A DNA stretch of 64,000 bases, from assembly GCA_035079385.1 (NCBI GenBank), contig JAVHKY010000013.1:17730001-17794000 (forward strand), in the 5' to 3' direction. Numbering within the stretch: the first letter of the stretch is position 1; every line of letters begins with the position of its first letter. This stretch comes from Aspidiotus rigidus (lineage: Eukaryota > Arthropoda > Insecta > Hemiptera > Diaspididae). Of the stretch, positions 45,595 to 59,662 are shown in pieces. The notes below the pieces were generated by a model, which was not told where the DNA came from, did not search any database, and saw only the letters and a list, made by a program, of their open reading frames with translations. The translations under genes and the position numbers were made by a program.

Positions 45595-46170
45595 GGATTT
45601 AGGGATGTTTGGGAGCGGTAAAAATGGGCATCAGTTGATAGAGAATTTTATGGAGAATAATTTTTGGGTCGTGTAATATTTTCATAAAGAGCGTATTTTT
45701 CGAGATAATCGGGAAAAACAGAAATGTTGGAAAACGTGTTCTGTCCCTTGTGGACCGATTACCACAAGTTAGGGCGGTGAAATTTGGTGTCAATTGATAG
45801 GAAATTTTACGAGGAATAATTTTTGTGTGTTGTAACTTTTTTATAAACGCGGCTTATTTTCCGAGATAATCGCACAAAACCGAAAATCAGAAATTGTTTC
45901 GGCCCCCTGTGGACTTTCATGGCTTTGGGGGCGGAAAAATTTTACACTACCAGGTAGGAAATTTTATAAGGAACACTTTTGGTGTCTTGTAATTTTTCAT
46001 AGGCGGCTTATTTTCCAAGATAATCGTAAAAAACAAAAATTTGGGAGACGTTCCGACCCCCTCTGTGGTTTGCCAGGAGGCCGGGGGCGGTGAACTTTCA
46101 GGGTATGATCAGAGCATCTAGTCGAACAGATCTCAGCAATAAAATCTTTGTCTCCAATTTTTTCCGAGTA

Positions 46171-48762
<2,592 letters not shown>

Positions 48763-49020
48763 ACAATTTCCGTGTGTACCCCGGTCAAGAAAATCGAGAA
48801 GTTCTTATGATATAGGGATTTTTTGGGTGTATGAAATTGCCAGAAAAAACTCTTTACCCTTCTCGTCCTTTGTAAACTTTGTTAAGAATTCATGATTGTG
48901 GTCTTTGCCAGAACGAAGAAAGAATTTTGCAGAATTTTCAATCGTGCTGAAAAAGTCATTCAAAAAGTAAAACATGTAGATTGGGGAGGATTATTTGGAA
49001 TTGCTCTAAAAAAAGAAATA

Positions 49021-49285
49021 GAACCCAAGCACTGCTCATGAAGGAAGCGAACTTCTGCACAAGATTGCCGACGAGCTGACACTAAGCTAGGGGCCTCGAA
49101 GAACTTTTGTTTCTTGATCGGAAACCTGGGAAATATTTGGAGTTACTATGAAAGAGGAAACTGGAATCCAATCATTGCTAATGAAGGAAGTGAACTTTTG
49201 TAACAGAGGACCTTGCAGAAGATTCAAGAGTTGCCCCTAAGCTAAGAGCTTTGAAGAACTCTTGTCCCTGAAGCTACAAAAAGAC
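49021..49285. repeat. Diverged tandem duplication (~142-bp unit)
   Basis: GAACCCAAGCACTGCTCATG at 49021 recurs as GAATCCAATCATTGCTAATG at about 49163. Both are followed by AAGGAAG.GAACTT and, ~70 bp on, CTAAGCTA…GAAGAACT. Non-coding, two copies only. Confidence 0.65.
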
Positions 49286-51304
49286 CAGAAGAGGAAACTC
49301 AAGTAGTTCTAAGTCGAGATTTCAGCAGAATTTTTGTCACGTGTATCTATGAAGGTCGAGCTCAAAGAAGAAGAATTGTGATGCATTCAATTGGAAGTGC
49401 ATTTCTTTCAAAGGGATAGTCAGGGCCTGGAAATATAGCTTTGAGAAGAATTCTTCCACTTCCCCAGTGCATACGTCAGGGGTATTGATATCGTGGGAAA
49501 CCTTAGTTGGAGCTTCGGTATGTTCTTTACCGGCTTTCGAATCTTGTTTTTGTTGCTCTTTTTTTCATCCCTGCGGTTTTCAGTGGTCAGTCTAAACCAG
49601 AGAAAAACTATTTTATCTCTCTTTTTCATTGTAAATCGTCTAGATAATAGTGAAGATTTTATGTTATCATGAAGACTAGGTCCCTTTTTTTCGTGGTGAC
49701 CAGAATATGCGTGATTCTGTTATCAAAGTCGTCTCGTTTGAAGGCTTGCATTCGTTCATTATTTAACTGATACAATGAATTCAAGTAACCCTTCTTGGCC
49801 ATTTTACTTCTCGGTACAACTTTACTGAACGGTAACGTATTGATAGTCTAAAGGGACCTTAGTGTTGCTCTTGGCTGTCTTTTCCATAGTTGGTTTTGAA
49901 TATGCGTACCAGTGACGTCATTATATTGCGAGTTACATCTTAATGAGCCAACCTCTCGTTGCCTTGGTTGCTGTCATTTATGGAGGTGAACGAGGTCAAC
50001 CCTAGTTCCATTAATGACCCCTTCATCGTTCTCTCCTACCTTCTCTTCTTGCATCCTTCTCTTTTGTGCTTGGTACGTACCGATAGGGCATTCTCCTGTG
50101 TCATATTGTAGCTCGTTTGTCCAATTCTTATATTGGTGGCACTTGCTTTAAATCAGTCTTATGGCTGGGTTTCTCTGTTCCCCTGCCGTAAGCTGCGTCT
50201 TCTTTGGTTTCCGAACCTCTCAAAAGGCCAGACTCTCTGTATCTTTCTCGTGTTTGTTTCACTTTTCCTCAACGTTTCACATCAATCTGAGTGCGGTTTT
50301 GGTAGGCAGCGATCGGATGGTCGCATACTTCGTCCCGATTCTTCAGGTTCAATTTTTCGCTGAATGCGTGATTAAAAGTTTTTTAATGTCAAAGAAGGTT
50401 GGTACGCGAAACACGTTGTGTCGAAGACGTCGATCGAATTCACATAAGAGCGTCCAAATTACGTTTTCTCCGTTTTAACTTCCGATTTTCGCGATCGCGG
50501 TATGGTATTTCTATCTGGTTTCGGCGCACTAACCGAACCAGGAGACGGAATACGATTTTCCCATGCGAAGAGTACTCGCGATCGTTCACGGTTAAAAATA
50601 CCAGAAACCAGTAATTAACCGATGAATATAAGTACTCCGAATCGAAACGGTCGCGATTAGACGTGAATATTACGGCGAGAAAATGAAACGATCATCACGT
50701 CGTCATCATCGCTGTCGTCGTTGGCGGTGGCAACGGCGACGCGGCGCGGTGTCTTTATTCTATACGAAAAAACGTAGGCGGCAATAACGATACATAACGC
50801 ATTCTTCAAATATTTTTGAATTATTCTGTATCCGGAAGGTTGATGAAACTCGAGGAATAAACACAACGTCTTGCTCAAGTTTCCCATCACAGAACCGATC
50901 CGTACTCTCATAAATACTCTGGACGTGAACGCAGCCCGAACACTATTATGATGTTCAAGGTCTTTGCAGTATTTTTCTATACAGATACCAATAACGAGTG
51001 TTCGGAAAAATTTTAATTCTTGTACGAATATAGAAACCATAATCGACCGACAGAGACCGACCCATATACGTATGTGAGTAAAGAGTATTCGTACAAGTGC
51101 AATATTTCATGCATCATTGACAACAACGAATGCACACTGGCACCATCTGGAATAAGGAGATTTATGCGTCAACACTGCTGTTATAAACGTGTATTACTTC
51201 AATTGAATGGGGCTGATTTGGAAAAAGAATAATGCGACGCGAAATGCCATAGCTGTGGAGTCGAATTTTCGCTAATTATATGCAGTCCGCATTCCACACA
51301 GACC
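49286..51304. other. No gene recognised; left inverted flank of the 650-bp array
   Basis: About 50430-50580 contains GTCGATCGAATTCACATA and TTTTCCCATGCGAAGAG, which recur in reverse complement and reverse order at about 54919-55015. A 12-bp inverted pair CTTGTACGAATA…TATTCGTACAAG lies at 51016-51098. Non-coding as far as can be seen. Confidence 0.4.
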
Positions 51305-54300
51305 GAAGTGCCGTCGAGTGTTCATTTTTTTTTGTCGAAAGTAAGAACATCTGCATTTGGCACCATCGAATGTTGTTTCAATAGTGAAGTTGATCGAGGA
51401 ATAAAATGGCAAAGAGGGGTCACATCGATTTATTGTATCGACTAAATAGTGGGTAAATTTCACATATGAACAACTTTCAAACTTTTGGAATGAACATGAG
51501 CTATCAGCAGTATTTCTAGAAGTATTTTAGACATTTTTGCCTTCTTTCGATATTACTGTTCATCACTGTCTACGTTTAGTTCCCACGCTTCATTTGGACA
51601 GGCAAGTGTACCTTCTCGCGCATTGAAATTTTGTAGCCCGATAAGGTGCGTTACGCGTCGCAAACACCCGCGAGAACTGAACGTGAGTATCACACAATGA
51701 GGGGTAAAGATTTTCTGAAACCTTATCCTTTCCTCTTGCTTTATATCAAAGAAAAATCGTGACGTGCCTGTGTAACGAACGTTCCCTTTCAATTGAGGAC
51801 TCAATTGAATTTCTTGAAATTCGTTTATTTGTTGATAATTGTAGGGACGCTAGTCTTCAATCAACACGACTTTTATAAGAAAGAACTGTGTTCAATACTT
51901 AACAGAAGACAATACATTAGATTAGGACTCCATGTCCACCAGGTTTGCTGCCGAGTATTCACTTTTTTTTTTTTTTTTTCGAAATTAAGAGCATCTGCAT
52001 TTGGCACCATCGAATGTTGTTTCAATAGTCAAGTTGATCGAGGAATAAAATGGCAAAGAGGGGTCACATCGCTTTATTGTGGCGACTAAATGATAGACAA
52101 GTTACACATATGAACAACTTTCAAACTTTTGGAATGAACATGAGCTATCAGCAGTATTTCTAGAAGTATTTTAGACGTTTTTGCCTTCTTTCGATATTAC
52201 TGTTCATCACTGTCTACGTTTAGTTCCCACGCTTTATTTGGACAGGCAAGTGTACCTTCTCGCGCATTGAAATTTTGTAGCCCGATAAGGTACGTTACGT
52301 GTCGCAAACACCCGCGAGAACTGAACGTGAGTATCACACAATGAGGGGTAAAGATTTTCTGAAACCTTATCCTTTCCTCTTGCATTACATCAAAGAAAAA
52401 TCGTTACGTGCCTGTGTAACTAACGTTCCCTTTCAATTAAGGACTCAATTGAATTTCTTGAAATTTGTTTATTTGTTGATTGTAGGGACGCTAGTCTGCA
52501 CTCAACACGACTTTTATAAGAAAGAGCTGTGTTCAATACTCAACAGAAGACAATGCATTAGATTAGGACTCCATGTCCACCAGGTTTGCTGCCGAGTGTT
52601 CATTTTTTTTTTTGTCGAAAGTAAGAGCATCTGCCCTCGGCACCATCGAATGTGGTTTCAATAGTGAAGTTGATCGAGGAATAAAATGGAAAAGAGGGGT
52701 CACATCGATTTATTGTCTCGACTAAATGATGGACAAGTTACACATATGAACAACTTTCAAACTTTTGGAAAGAAACATAAATCATCAGCAGTATTCCCAG
52801 AAGTATTTTAGGCGCTTTTGCCGTTTTTTTCTATCACTGTTCATCACTGTCCAATACTTATTACTTACGTTTAGTTCCCATGCTTTATTTCGGCAGGCAA
52901 GTGTACTTTTTCGCGCATTGAAATTTTGTAGACCGATAAGGTGCGTTACGCGTCGCAAACACCCGCGAGAACTGAACGTGAGTAAAACACAATGAGGGGT
53001 ACAGATTTTTTAAAACCTTATCCTTTTTTCTTGCTTTATATCAAAGAAAAATCATTACGTGCCTGTGTAACGCTCGTTCCCTTTCAATTGAGGACTCAAT
53101 TGAATTTCTTGAAATTTGTTTATTTGTTGATAATTGTAGGGACGCTAGTCTGCACTCAACACGACTTTTATAAGAAAGAGCTGTGTTTAATACTTCCTAC
53201 ACAATATATTCATTGTCGCCCAAATATAAGAGAAGACAATACATTAGATTAGGACTCCATATCCACCAGGTATGCTGCCGAGTGTTCATTTTTTTTGGTC
53301 GAAAGTAAGAGCATCTGCATTTGGCACCATCGAATGTGGTTTCAATAGTGAAGTTGATCGAGGAATAAAATGGCAAAGAGAGGGATCACATCGATTTATT
53401 GTGCCGACTAAATGATGGGCAAATTACACATGTAAACAACTTTCAAACTTTTGGAATGAACATAAATTATCAGCAGTATTTCTAGAAGTATTTTAGGCGC
53501 TTTTGCCGTCTTTCGATATCACTGTTCATCACTGTCTACGTTTAGTTCCCACGCTTCATTTCGACAGGCAAGTGTACCTTCTCGCGCATTGAAATTTTGT
53601 AGCCCGATAAGGTACGTTACGCGTCGCAAACACCCGCGAGAACTGAACGTGAGTATCACACAATGAGGGATAAAGATTTTCTAAAACCTTATCCTTTCCT
53701 CTGGCTTTATATCAAAGAAAAATCATTACGTGCCTGTGTAACTCTCGTTCCCTTTCAATTGAGGACTCAGTTCAATTTCTTGAAATTCCTTTATTGTTGA
53801 TAATTGTACAGACGCTAGTCTTCACTCAACACGACTTTTATAAAAAAGAGCTGTGTTCAATACTTAACAGAAGACAATACATTAGATTAGGACTCCATGT
53901 CCACCAGGTTTGCTGCCGAGTGTTCATTTTTTTTTTTTTGTCGAAAGTAAGAGCATCTGCATTCGGCACCATCGAATGTGGTTTCAATAGTGAAGTTGAT
54001 CGAGGAATAAAATGGCAAAGAGGGGTCACATCGACTTATTGTGTCGACTAAATGATGGGCAAATTACACGTGTGAACAACTTTCAAACTTTTGGAACGAA
54101 CATGAATCATCAGCAGTATTTCACGAAGTATTTTAGACGTTTTTGCCTTCTTTCGATATTACTGTTCATCACTGTCTACGTTTAGTTCCCACGCTTTATT
54201 TCGACAGGCAAGTGTACCTTCTCGCGCATTGAAATTTTGTAGCCCGATAAGGTACGTTACGCGTTGCAAACACCCGCGAGAACTAAACGTGAGTATTAGA

Positions 54301-54604
54301 CGATGGGGGGTATAATCGAGCAAAGATTCCTAAAACTTTATCCTTTATTTTGTAATTGCCTCTTGCTTTATATCGAAGAAAAATCGTTACGCGCCTGTTC
54401 AACTCTCGTTCCCTTTCATTTAAGGACTCAGTTCAATTTCTTGAAATTCGTTTATTGTTGATAATTGTGAAGACGCAAGTCTTCAATCAACACAACTTTT
54501 ATAAGAAAGAACTGCGTTCAATACTTTCATTGTTGCCCAAAGACAAACAGAAGACAACACAAGAAGATGCGATACATTAAATCAGGATTACATATCCACC
54601 AGGT
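51305..54604. repeat. Tandem array of a ~650-bp repeat, about five copies
   Basis: The word GTTCCCA in a GT(T)TAGTTCCCA context starts units at about 51579, 52223, 52874, 53545 and 54185 (644, 651, 671 and 640 bp apart). Each unit carries CGCGCATTGAAATTTTGTAG, CAAACACCCGCGAGAACT, a variable T-run after GAGTGTTCA, and GATCGAGGAATAAAATGG. Partial units end the array on both sides. Short open frames recur at the same place in each unit, but they are broken differently, so it is probably non-coding. Length is too great for a classical satellite and there is no transposon terminus. Confidence 0.9.
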
Positions 54605-57600
54605 TATCTGTCTTAGCAAGAAATAGATTCAGTCTAAAGAACAAAAGGTGCTTCGACTTCGGAATACCTTGTTTACATACTGTACTCTGATTTTGTCATG
54701 TGCGGTACTGGCGCTGCAAAAGCTGAATTAGCCCGTCTTTCATGATGAAGACAGGGCTTTTGTTTATAATAGATGCACATCATTATCTATCATTACTAAG
54801 AAAAGAGTGTTTAAATAAATTGGCGACCGTTCCTATTGGAAGCACTTGTATATCAGGTAATTACTAGTTTCTAGCACTATTTTTAACCATTGACGATCAG
54901 AAATGCTTTCATACGCTCTTCGCATGGGAAAATGTTCACCGCTAAGACATGTACGCGATCCCTGAAAAAATGTGGGCGAAAGTTAAAATTATTGTATGTG
55001 AATTCGATCAACGCCATCGTTAAGACGAATCTCAAATACCGATTTGCTCTACATCACGAGACAATTATACACGAACAAAATTAACATCGAATTGATCCGA
55101 TCTGTCGTTCAAGTCTCCCGTGTCGAAATCTCTGTTTTAAACTCGCGGACGTTTAATTTGGAAGAGCGGAAATTTCGAGTGTGGAACATATTCATTTATT
55201 ATTGGAAGCAAATGGTGGGAGTTCGTACAGCAAATACGAGAACACTTGTATATAGTAGTTTTTTTTTTTTTTTAATAATAATGTGGCCGTGTTCCGTAAT
55301 GATGGCGATGATAATTTGGTTTTTCTCAAATTACCCGCTAGTAGCGACCCATCTAGGATGTAAATTACACGTATTAACGATGTTGCATCTTCGCTTGCCT
55401 GGTCAAGATTTTTCGAGCCTTCGAACGTTACACACGTAATTAAGTGGTCGCGGTTGTGTATTTTTCATACTGGCCGTTGTTGGTAACTCGTACTCCGTAT
55501 ACACGATTCGAAATGTATTGCTGGAAGCACTTCGTTTACAAAACTGGAACACAGATGTTGGGATGTACTCTATGATGATCTATATGAATAAAGCGTGAGT
55601 TCCGCTCAGTCTGTTATTGTCACCTCTTCGACCTTCGAGCATTGGCGTAGCTAAGGGGGTCTAACCTCTTTAGCGATAAATTATCGCACATCTCGAGCTG
55701 ACAAGATCGCTTCACGTTCTCATCGTGTATGGAACTCCACGCCCAGGCTAATTGTCACGCAATTCGTAGGTACTTGTTTTTCTTCTTCAACAAAATGAAT
55801 TGATCCGTTTTGTTCGGACGTCGTCTCTGTGATCACAGATACCGCAGAGTGGCTCGGAATCGTAAATTCTTGAGATAATTTATCGGTTTTGCCATAACGT
55901 CGCAAAAACAAATGATATACCTAGTTTGCGGCGCGTGTGTGATTCGGGGCAGACGTTCTCACAGAATGAACGTGTGGGTTTTGGAAGGAGAAAGTGTTGG
56001 TTGCAATTTTGCGGATGCGATCAAAGTGACCATCATCGAATCCGCTCGTAAATTTATCGTCGATTAGGTCGTTATGTAGTGCTTCTGATGCGATATAAAA
56101 TATAAAATATTACCACAACACCGAGTCGATCGAGCGACAAGGTTACCTTGAATTTTGTCGGTTTCACATTATTTAAAACAGCTGGAATTTTCGCTGCCTC
56201 GACGAAATTTTTAGCAATGAGTTTGAAAAAAATTCGTTAGAGAATTTTTTCCTTCAATGTCGCGCGGTAACCAGCAGGTGTATACGATTGAGTCGAGAGA
56301 ATGTACGTATATTTGTTTTAATCAACGTCTCGCTATCCCCCGTATATTTCAGCGTATAATTGTTTTCTTGAAACTGTAAATATTTATGGTATTATTGTCC
56401 TTTTGTAAGAGTGTACGAGAGTTTCCCGCTATATTATATATACCTTGTACGCCTCGCGATTATTTCGAAAATAATTTTTTAGGATGCGGGTCTCCCATAG
56501 GCGTAACCTTTACGTATTTTTCGACTCTTCACGTGTAGGATATGTGGGCTTGTATGTATTCGTTTTGTTTTGTTCTTTTTATAATCCGGAACTCGTCCGT
56601 GTAAGATACCGCTTATTATCTATAACCACTCCGTAACACAATTAGGTGCTCGCTATATGCGCCGGAAATGGAACGGTTTTCGAGCAAATTGCTGACGATG
56701 AAAGAAACGCTACGGAATCGGCAACTCTATGCTATTTTACTTGTCTAAAATATCTGCGCTCTTGACATTGTAAAGAATTAAGGATATTTTTTCTTGGACT
56801 TGGGTGCATTTCCAAATCCATAGTGTATGGGGTACGTAAGGCACATGTAGATGACGATCATTTCACTGCGAATAATTTTTTCCTACGTTCATCTCCCGCT
56901 CATTTCCAAAATGCCGGCCCTTTGAAAGTAGTACTTATAACCTCTATGATTGCAGTATACTGATCTTTCTTTCGTGTGAAAGTAGCTCAAATCGATACAG
57001 CCCTCGCAGCTTACTGACGAGTTAATTGAGAAAATGAAATCATTTCAATATTCATGGTCGCTGGTGAGGAAACAGAGCATATTAAAATTTGATAGTTCAA
57101 AGAATACTTTAATATCAAACCGACCGCCCATACATAGACGAAAACAATAAAGTAGGACATCGTACGCACGCACGGTCAATGTTTTAATTAATGAGCTCGT
57201 GTCCAAGCAAAATAAGTCAATTTAGTCGATAACCTTTCGTTCTTAGTTGGGTGTTTTTTATAATCCGCAAGTGTTCCTGCGTCTACATCTTCGAGGGCGA
57301 TCACTCTAAAATAGAGTTCAGGTTTTATCCATTGTGGGTGATGGCGTAAGTACCCCTGTACCTCCGTTTACAAACTTTGAAAAATTTTTGAACATCCTCT
57401 CCTTATAATGATGGAAATTAGGTAGTCCGTTTACAAAGTTGGAACCGAAAAATTCACTAAACGTACCGCAGGATCTTTATCGAAAGCGCACCGAAGGAGG
57501 GGTAGAAACTGAGGGCCCTTCCAACACTCAAGGAGTCATCATAATGTTAATTGAAGTATTTAAGTGTGACGCAAACAAACATCAAAATATTGACTTATGT

Positions 57601-59172
57601 CATTCCTTTTCTGAAGTTTCCCGAATCCTAGCCTCTAATTTTAAGATTGTGGCAGTTCACTTCACTTCCGCGAATTGCCCCCTCCCACCCCTGGAAAGGA
57701 AACCTAATCTGCGAGTTGACCCCTAATTCGAAAATTTTCAAGTTCCCTCTTCCCATTGTCTTCCTTTGTGATAAACTATGTCGTCATCAGCTGTGACCCC
57801 GAGGCTCCTTCAACTAATGACATCATCAACCGTGACTTCTGAGCCTGATTCTGAAATTTGCGAGTTCAATTTACTTCCCCTTATCATTGTAACCTATAAG
57901 TGGTTTAGTTTAGGCTTTTATACTGCTGTAAGATAGATTTATGTTAGGCCTGGTTTCATGAAGGTTAGTAGTAGGTCTAGTACGATTTGGTCTACCGTAT
58001 AGCGGAGACTAAGGAACTGCAAATAAGACGTCAATAGCCGTGCCCCTGAGGGAGATTCACGAGCGAAGTGAGTGATCCCGAGAATAGAAGAGAGTAAGGA
58101 AGGGAGAGAGAAAGACCTTGAGCTGATGACGTCGCAGGCAGCCATTGCGGATGTTTATTACGTTACAAGCCTATGACGCCATTAATGTTGATATCAAGCG
58201 AGTAAGACCACCCCCCCCCCCCGTGGACTAGATAGCTTATCTCAAAGTACACCACGCCCATATTAACCGAAGGACGGAGGCGAACAAGCGGAACAAGTGA
58301 GGCGCCCATGAGCTAGATAACTTATCTATTATTCTAAGAATAAAATATAAATGAGGTCATTCACTAGTGGACATGAAATATGATCTTCATTTAATTGGCT
58401 TTGCCAAAAAACCTCTCTTTTTTTCTGCAAATAGCTTCCCCTCACCCCCGAAAAAATGAAAATAAAATAAATGATCTGTATGTGCCCCTGCTACCTGATT
58501 ATCATTTCTGCCTTCCAAAATTAGGAGCTGGAAATTACTTAACCTTTGTATTTGTCCAATTTTTTTAGCAATTTGAAAGCCGCAAATTTTTCGTAAATTA
58601 TCGAACGTCTGAAGTCAATATTGTCGGCTAAGTGACGAGGGGAGGGAGATGAAGGAATTTTATCTTCAATTCCCCCCCCCCCCCTCCACATTCGGCTTAT
58701 TCTCAGTGGAATTTAGGAAACTTTAATTACGTACTCGGGGAAGGGACTCAAAAATTTTAATGTTTGATTGGAGAAATCCCGACTTTTCACCTTGATACTT
58801 GGAAAAGTTTGTATCTTTGAACTGTATACGTATTTTCAAGGAGGGGTCAGATAAATGTTGACACTCGAGCTTAACTCACATAATTTGAGTGTAACTTACA
58901 CAAATTTGGATCGTTTAGTAGAAATATCGCGACCACTAAGCTACATGTGTTATCTAAAGGAAGGGCCGACATCGACTGTCACGCTATTGTAACCGGAAAC
59001 TCGGGAACAGTTTTAATGTCTGAACTTCTATAGAGGAAGAGCTTCGGGAAATCTAAAGATGAGGCGGAAAAATCTCGTGCGAAACCTCCGAAGACAGACG
59101 ATTTCAAATTTATATTTAGACATCAGCGGTAGATGTGAGAAAATGAAATTCAACTTTTGTAGAAGGAAGGTA
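54605..59172. other. No gene recognised; right inverted flank and unique DNA
   Basis: 54919-55015 is the inverted partner of about 50430-50580. The rest, to 59168, is mostly unique DNA with G/C-runs (58207-58221, 58671-58684). A TGGCTTTGCCAAAAAA word near 58398 recurs in reverse complement near 25738 and 40718. Open frames here (for example 57439-57726, plus) lack any motif. Confidence 0.4.
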
Positions 59173-59662
59173 GGGTGTGCTTTACTTGTGAAAATATGCT
59201 CTTAAATAATGGTACCGAAAATCACATTTTACTGCTTGAATTTTTAACAGATCTTTCTGAATAATTGAAATGTTTTTCAGAAAGGTCCAACCAGGAGTGC
59301 TATCGAAGCGGAATGTTGACATTTTTTTTATACTTTCTCAATTAAACCTTGAAATCGGTAAAAATTCGTCTATTTTCTGACGAGAATGAAATTCTTCTGG
59401 AGCCAAAATTCAGGAGCGCTTTTTGTTGAACCCTTCTGTACAACATTTCCAAAGATCGAAAAAATTCGTCGGAAAATGGAGCTCTGAGATGTGACCTTGC
59501 AAAATAATTCCTCGTCATTTGTTACGAGGACTACCCACGCACGCCCGACAATCATCGCGTAGTGACCGCTGGCTTCCCGAACCTTGCAGGATTTTTGGGG
59601 ATGTTTATGCAACTTATCGTACACCGTTTCGGAGTTTCCGAACAAGTAAAGCACACCCTTAA
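59173..59662. mobile_element. TTAA MITE, copy B
   Basis: Second copy of the element at 2566-3047, same orientation, 486 bp, with the same 17-bp terminal repeats. The right flank is TTAA (59659-59662) but the left is GGTA, so one side of the target duplication has been lost. The internal GATAGCGC inverted segment is partly deleted. The minus-strand 140-codon open frame at 59792-59370 runs through the MITE end and is not a gene. Confidence 0.85.

Larger units (their letters stand above)
43624..46170. repeat. Palindromic array of a ~157-bp tandem repeat, with two nested insertions
   Basis: Left arm 43624-44856 holds about four units typified by ATTACAAGACACCAAAA…TTTCTTATAAAATTTC…GGGGGCC. Right arm 45286-46170 holds the mirrored units in inverse orientation, from GGCCCC…GGAAATTTTATAAG…TTTTGGTGTCTTGTAA out to TTTTTCCGAGTA. 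The outermost ~60 bp pair as well (TACTCGGAAAAAATTGGAGA at 43624). The loop (44857-45285) contains a further unit. Each arm was later hit by a different insertion (43907-44375 and 45489-45594), so mirrored units allow the empty sites to be read. Confidence 0.85.

Noticed and set aside
51553..54051. Recurring short open frames in the 650-bp array
   Set aside because: They recur because the units are repeated and are broken at different points in each unit, so selection for coding is unlikely.
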